Source: an uncultured Lachnospiraceae bacterium
GTDB taxonomy: Bacteria > Bacillota > Clostridia > Lachnospirales > Lachnospiraceae
NCBI GenBank assembly: GCA_937950565.1
Contig: CALFCS010000130.1
Span: 1 to 8,564, forward strand
Direction of reading: 5' to 3'
Length of the DNA: 8,564 nucleotides
A program made the position numbers and the translations under genes. Each line of letters begins with the position of its first letter. Position 1 is the stretch's first letter. Positions 5,407 to 8,564 of the stretch are shown piece after piece. The notes under the pieces were generated by a model that was not told the origin of the DNA, did not search any database, and was given only the letters and a program-made list of their open reading frames with translations.

Positions 5407-7047
5407 TTATCCCTCCATCCTGCGCAGGATTTCCTCATGCCCAAGAAGGGATGCTTCCAGCTTCCTGCCCTCAAAAACCCGTACCTCTTCCACAAAACAC
5501 TCCGCCATCTGCCTGTCCAGCATTTCCGCCGACAGCCATTTTTTAAGCTGCGCCTCTGCCGCCGGCCTCTGCGCCCTCTTCCTATTGTCTTCCCGTTCCC
5601 GGAGCAGCCGTTCCTTTTCCTGCACCAGCTTCTCCTTCCTGCCAAGGAACTCCTTCCGCATCAGAAGGTAATCGGCATTGTCCAGAATCCCGTCTGCGGC
5701 ATCCTGATAGAGATCAGCCAGTTTTACATCAAGGCTTTTCAATTCACGCCCTGCTTTTCTGATTTCTGCCTCCTGTATATCCCCCTGTGCAGATACCGTC
5801 CCCTGTGCAGGAATCCCGTCTTCCAGCATCCGGCGGATGCAGGCTTTAATCTCCCCCAGCACGAACCGCTCCACTTCCGCCTTGTCCACCCTGCCCTTGT
5901 TCGTACAGATGGCATCCCGCAGCGTATGGTAGCCCCGGCAATAGTACACCCTCGTCACTTTCCCGTCCCTCATGGACTGGGACAGATTGAATGTCTTCCC
6001 GCAATGCCCGCACCGCATATACCCTTTCAGATAATTTTCCTCCTTATGCCTGCTGATTCCGCTCTTTTCTTTTTTCTCCGCCTGCTCCCTCTGCCTCTCC
6101 TCCAGAATCGCCTGCACCCTGAAATACAATTCCCTGTCCACTACCGGCTCATGGGTATTCTCCGCTACAATCCACTCCGACTTATCCGTATGGTATTTGG
6201 GAATGTTGTTGCACAGCTCCTGCCGTTCCTTCCCCTGCACCATGTCCCCGATATACGCCCGGTTCGTAAGGATAGTCCTTACAGCAGCCCTTCCCCACCG
6301 GGAATCCTTATAGCGCCCCGACTTCGTAACACCAATCAGATAACGGTATTTCCTTGGGCAGTGAATCCCGTCACCGTCCAGTATCCGCACAATCTTATCC
6401 ATGCTCACCCCGTCCGCATACAGTTGGAAAATCCTGCGCACCACAGGGGCCGCCGTTTCATCCACCACGAACCGGTTCTTATTTTCCTTTGATTTCAGAT
6501 ATCCATAGGGAGCCACCATCCCGATAAACTCCCCATTCCTCTGCTTCGTCCGGAATGCTGAAATGATCTTCCTGGAAATGTCCCTGGAATACACATCATT
6601 TACCAGGTTCTTGATGGAAGCCGCCATATCCCCCATACCATCCCCGCTGTCAGTATCAAAACCGTCCGTCACTGCCACCAGCCGGATATTCAGGAATGAA
6701 AACACATTCTCAATCAGGTTCCCTGTTTCAATATAATTCCTCCCAAGCCGTGACAGGTCTTTCACCACGATACAGTCAATCTTTCCCCTCTTTGCATCCT
6801 CCATCATCCGGCTGAACCCGGGACGCTCAAAGTTGGTCCCGGTGAACCCAAAATCTGAATACGTTTCTGCCAGCACCATGTCCTTCTGCCCTTCCACAAA
6901 ACTTTTCAGGAAATACACCTGCGTCTCCAACGTGTCCTCTCCGCTGTTCTCACTGGAAACCCTGGCATAGATTCCCGCCTTACAGATGCCTTTCACTGCC
7001 GGAACCTTTACTTCCGTATCCCCTGTAATCCTGCTCTTCCTTGCCAT
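5407..7047 (-). CDS. Large serine recombinase 2 (546 aa)
   Basis: A second full-length member of the same family. Key parts: catalytic YARVSS with nucleophile Ser31, FERPGF (73-78), KDLSRLGRNY (96-105), YSRDISRKI (153-161), DKSEWIVAENTHEPVV (288-303), a zinc ribbon with C346, C349, C370 and C381, and a coiled coil from about 420 to 500. ATG 7047 directly follows the TAG of recombinase 1 (TAGATG), and GGGAGG lies 8 nt upstream within that gene, so the two are translationally coupled. A basic N-terminal extension of about 20 residues before the catalytic domain is slightly longer than in recombinase 3. Tandem two- and three-recombinase cassettes are known from clostridial and streptococcal integrative elements; whether the proteins act together in one complex is not visible here. 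Confidence 0.93.
   Translation of the reverse strand: MARKSRITGDTEVKVPAVKGICKAGIYARVSSENSGEDTLETQVYFLKSFVEGQKDMVLAETYSDFGFTGTNFERPGFSRMMEDAKRGKIDCIVVKDLSRLGRNYIETGNLIENVFSFLNIRLVAVTDGFDTDSGDGMGDMAASIKNLVNDVYSRDISRKIISAFRTKQRNGEFIGMVAPYGYLKSKENKNRFVVDETAAPVVRRIFQLYADGVSMDKIVRILDGDGIHCPRKYRYLIGVTKSGRYKDSRWGRAAVRTILTNRAYIGDMVQGKERQELCNNIPKYHTDKSEWIVAENTHEPVVDRELYFRVQAILEERQREQAEKKEKSGISRHKEENYLKGYMRCGHCGKTFNLSQSMRDGKVTRVYYCRGYHTLRDAICTNKGRVDKAEVERFVLGEIKACIRRMLEDGIPAQGTVSAQGDIQEAEIRKAGRELKSLDVKLADLYQDAADGILDNADYLLMRKEFLGRKEKLVQEKERLLREREDNRKRAQRPAAEAQLKKWLSAEMLDRQMAECFVEEVRVFEGRKLEASLLGHEEILRRMEG
6733..6756. repeat. 24-nt stretch shared by recombinases 2 and 3, copy in recombinase 2
   Basis: This is the second copy of the 24-mer at 5115-5138, in the same orientation and in the same conserved protein motif (SRLGRNY). 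The two copies are about 1.6 kb apart. Confidence 0.7.
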
Positions 7048-8564
7048 CTATAAAACCTCCCTTCCGCCTGCTGCCGGAAGGCTCCCTGCGCCCTCCGCAA
7101 GCTCCAGCGCTTCCTGATACCGGTCCTCATATCTGAACCGCACCTCGATACGCTTATCTTCATACACCCGTATCTCTTCGATCAGTTCCACCACCACGCT
7201 CCGTACAAGGGACTGGATGCCTTTGTTCCTTACAAACCCTTCAATCCATTCATGCCGTTTCCCTTCCCTCTGTGCAAGCCGTTCCGCCTCCTGCCTGAGC
7301 TGTGCCGCAGAAGCAAGCGCCGACTTCCTCCTGCCCTCAAACTCCTGCCGGATAGAGGCATATTCCTCCTTGGTGATCAGCCCGTCTTTCAGGTCCTCAT
7401 AAGCCGACACTTTCAGCCGCCCATACTTCCCAGCTTCTTCCTCCATCTGCACCATGCGCAGTTCCAGACGCTTCACGTCCGCATCCTGCATGGGCAGCGT
7501 CCCGATATAGTCCAGGATGCCCTTCAATTCCGCCAGCCGGTCAATGTGGCATTTCAGGCACTCCGTCACCGCTTCCGTCAGTTCCTCTTCCTTAATCCTG
7601 TGGCCGGTGCAGGTGCCATCCCGCTTATTGGCAGAACACATATAATACACATATTTCTTCCCCGCTACCGTGGACACTTTCCGGGACATCTGCCGCCCGC
7701 AGTCACCGCAGACCGCAATGCCGGAGAACAGGTAGACATGCCCCCTGTCCGGCGCAACCCTGGTATCCTTCAGAAGAAGCCCCTGCACCGTGTCAAATTC
7801 CTCCCGTGGGATGATGGCTTCAAAGGCATCCTCGATACGCACCCAGTCCGCCTCATCCTTCATCACAGCCTTCTTCACCTTGTAGTTGGGAGTGGTGGAC
7901 TTTCCCTGGATAAGCGTCCCTGTATAGCATTCATTGGACAGAATCCGGGATACTGCCACGGCGCTCCACCGCATCTCCTTCCCCGTCCGGAACTTCACCC
8001 TGTACCGGCTCCCGCAGCTCTTCTTGTACGCCGCCGGGCAAAGCACCCCTGTCCGGTTCAGCCGGTCAGCAATCCCCTGCTGGCTCATGCCCGCCCGTTT
8101 CCATGCGAAAATATCCCTGACCACCTTCGCCGCATACTCATCCACCACGATCCGGTTATGGTCCCTCTCATCCTTCCGGTATCCAAACACGGTAAAGGAG
8201 CCGATAAACTCCCCTTTCCTCCGCTTGATGTCCAGATGGCTCCGTATCTTGATGGAAATGTCCCGGCAGTAGGCATCATTTATTAAATTTTTGAACGGTA
8301 TCACAATCTCATCCGTCTGGGACTTCCCCGCCAGGCTGTCGTAGACGTCATTGACGGCAATAAAACGCACGCCCAGCATGGGGAATATCTTCTCAATATA
8401 CCTGCCGGATTCAATATAGTTCCTCCCGAACCGGGACAGATCCTTGACCACCACGCAGTCCACTTTCCCCTGCCGGATGTCTTCCAGCATCAACTGGAAA
8501 GCCGGGCGCTCAAAAGCTGACGTTAGATAACGATACTTTTGAAAACACTGGAAAATCAAGGTTT
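7048..8564 (-). CDS. Large serine recombinase 1, N-terminus missing
   Basis: The same architecture as its two neighbours but without the first 50-60 residues. Family similarity starts at FERPAFQLMLEDI (TTG-based residues 16-28) and continues through KDLSRFGRNY (39-48), the recombinase domain, a zinc ribbon with C284, C287, C308 and C317, and a coiled coil around 355-430. The catalytic YxRxS motif is absent; in its place come about 13 unrelated residues (IFQCFQKYRYLTS) from AT-rich DNA. The frame remains open to the window edge, with a possible TTG start at 8559 that lacks visible ribosome-site evidence. The protein could at most bind DNA or oligomerise and could not cut. It ends in TAG fused to the ATG of recombinase 2. 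Confidence 0.85.
   Translation of the reverse strand, partial: TLIFQCFQKYRYLTSAFERPAFQLMLEDIRQGKVDCVVVKDLSRFGRNYIESGRYIEKIFPMLGVRFIAVNDVYDSLAGKSQTDEIVIPFKNLINDAYCRDISIKIRSHLDIKRRKGEFIGSFTVFGYRKDERDHNRIVVDEYAAKVVRDIFAWKRAGMSQQGIADRLNRTGVLCPAAYKKSCGSRYRVKFRTGKEMRWSAVAVSRILSNECYTGTLIQGKSTTPNYKVKKAVMKDEADWVRIEDAFEAIIPREEFDTVQGLLLKDTRVAPDRGHVYLFSGIAVCGDCGRQMSRKVSTVAGKKYVYYMCSANKRDGTCTGHRIKEEELTEAVTECLKCHIDRLAELKGILDYIGTLPMQDADVKRLELRMVQMEEEAGKYGRLKVSAYEDLKDGLITKEEYASIRQEFEGRRKSALASAAQLRQEAERLAQREGKRHEWIEGFVRNKGIQSLVRSVVVELIEEIRVYEDKRIEVRFRYEDRYQEALELAEGAGSLPAAGGREVL
8522..8564 (-). other. Foreign AT-rich sequence at the break in recombinase 1
   Basis: From about 8522 to the edge the composition falls to roughly 30% GC, against well over 50% in the recombinase gene, exactly where family similarity stops (just upstream of AFERPAF). 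This marks an insertion, deletion or recombination junction. No IS end or attachment site can be identified from 43 bases. Confidence 0.5.

Noticed and set aside
5406..5645. An 80-residue N-terminal extension of recombinase 3
   Set aside because: It overlaps the conserved 3' end of recombinase 2 in another frame, has an unnatural Arg/Gly/Trp-rich composition, and the start at 5405 has a proper ribosome site.
5152..6492. A 446-codon plus-strand open frame
   Set aside because: It is antisense to the well-supported recombinase 2 and the 5' part of recombinase 3, its product is Pro/His/Leu-rich without recognisable motifs, and it arises from the GC-rich codon use of the genes beneath.

Overview
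The window reads as an accessory region of a Gram-positive, clostridial-type genome (gut Lachnospiraceae/Oscillospiraceae-like). That placement is an inference from strong AGGAGG ribosome sites, the style of the tandem large serine recombinases, and the mix of AT-rich cargo with a GC-richer recombinase block. All convincing genes lie on the minus strand, so transcription runs from high to low coordinates.

Layout in transcription order. (1) 8564-3825: three large serine recombinases arranged head to tail and translationally coupled (TAGATG and TAAGATG junctions). Recombinases 2 and 3 have a full N-terminal catalytic domain with the nucleophilic serine, a recombinase domain, a four-cysteine zinc ribbon and a coiled coil. 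Recombinase 1 is beheaded: homology starts at FERPAF, the catalytic serine is absent, and the sequence before it is AT-rich and unrelated. (2) 3767-3066: a calcineurin-like metallophosphoesterase with all expected metal-binding motifs. It has its own extended -10 promoter inside the 3' end of recombinase 3 and a 26-bp near-perfect palindrome over the expected start of transcription. (3) 3029-2061: an AT-rich, unrecognised membrane protein with a Gly/Ala-rich hydrophobic N-terminus, a charged helical middle and about four C-terminal membrane segments. (4) 2021-1974: a short relic of a Fic gene (an exact DGNGRTGRLL motif) stranded between genes. (5) 1940-1323: a TetR/AcrR-type repressor without an obvious target gene. 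(6) 1167-229: a Fic/Doc-like gene split by one in-frame amber codon at 807-805. Its leader carries a 10-bp perfect inverted repeat that abuts the Shine-Dalgarno sequence, and its Fic motif has Gln where the catalytic His normally sits. (7) 195-1: the start of an unrecognised gene that runs off the window.

Taken together this looks like the integrase end of an integrative element (or a remnant of one), followed by cargo or flanking genes: a phosphoesterase, a possible membrane effector, and Fic-related genes in different states of decay. No new system can be proven from the sequence. The best leads are the broken Fic gene and its leader, the hidden Fic relic, the solitary membrane protein and the beheaded recombinase. 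No tRNA, rRNA, CRISPR array or complete insertion sequence was seen.
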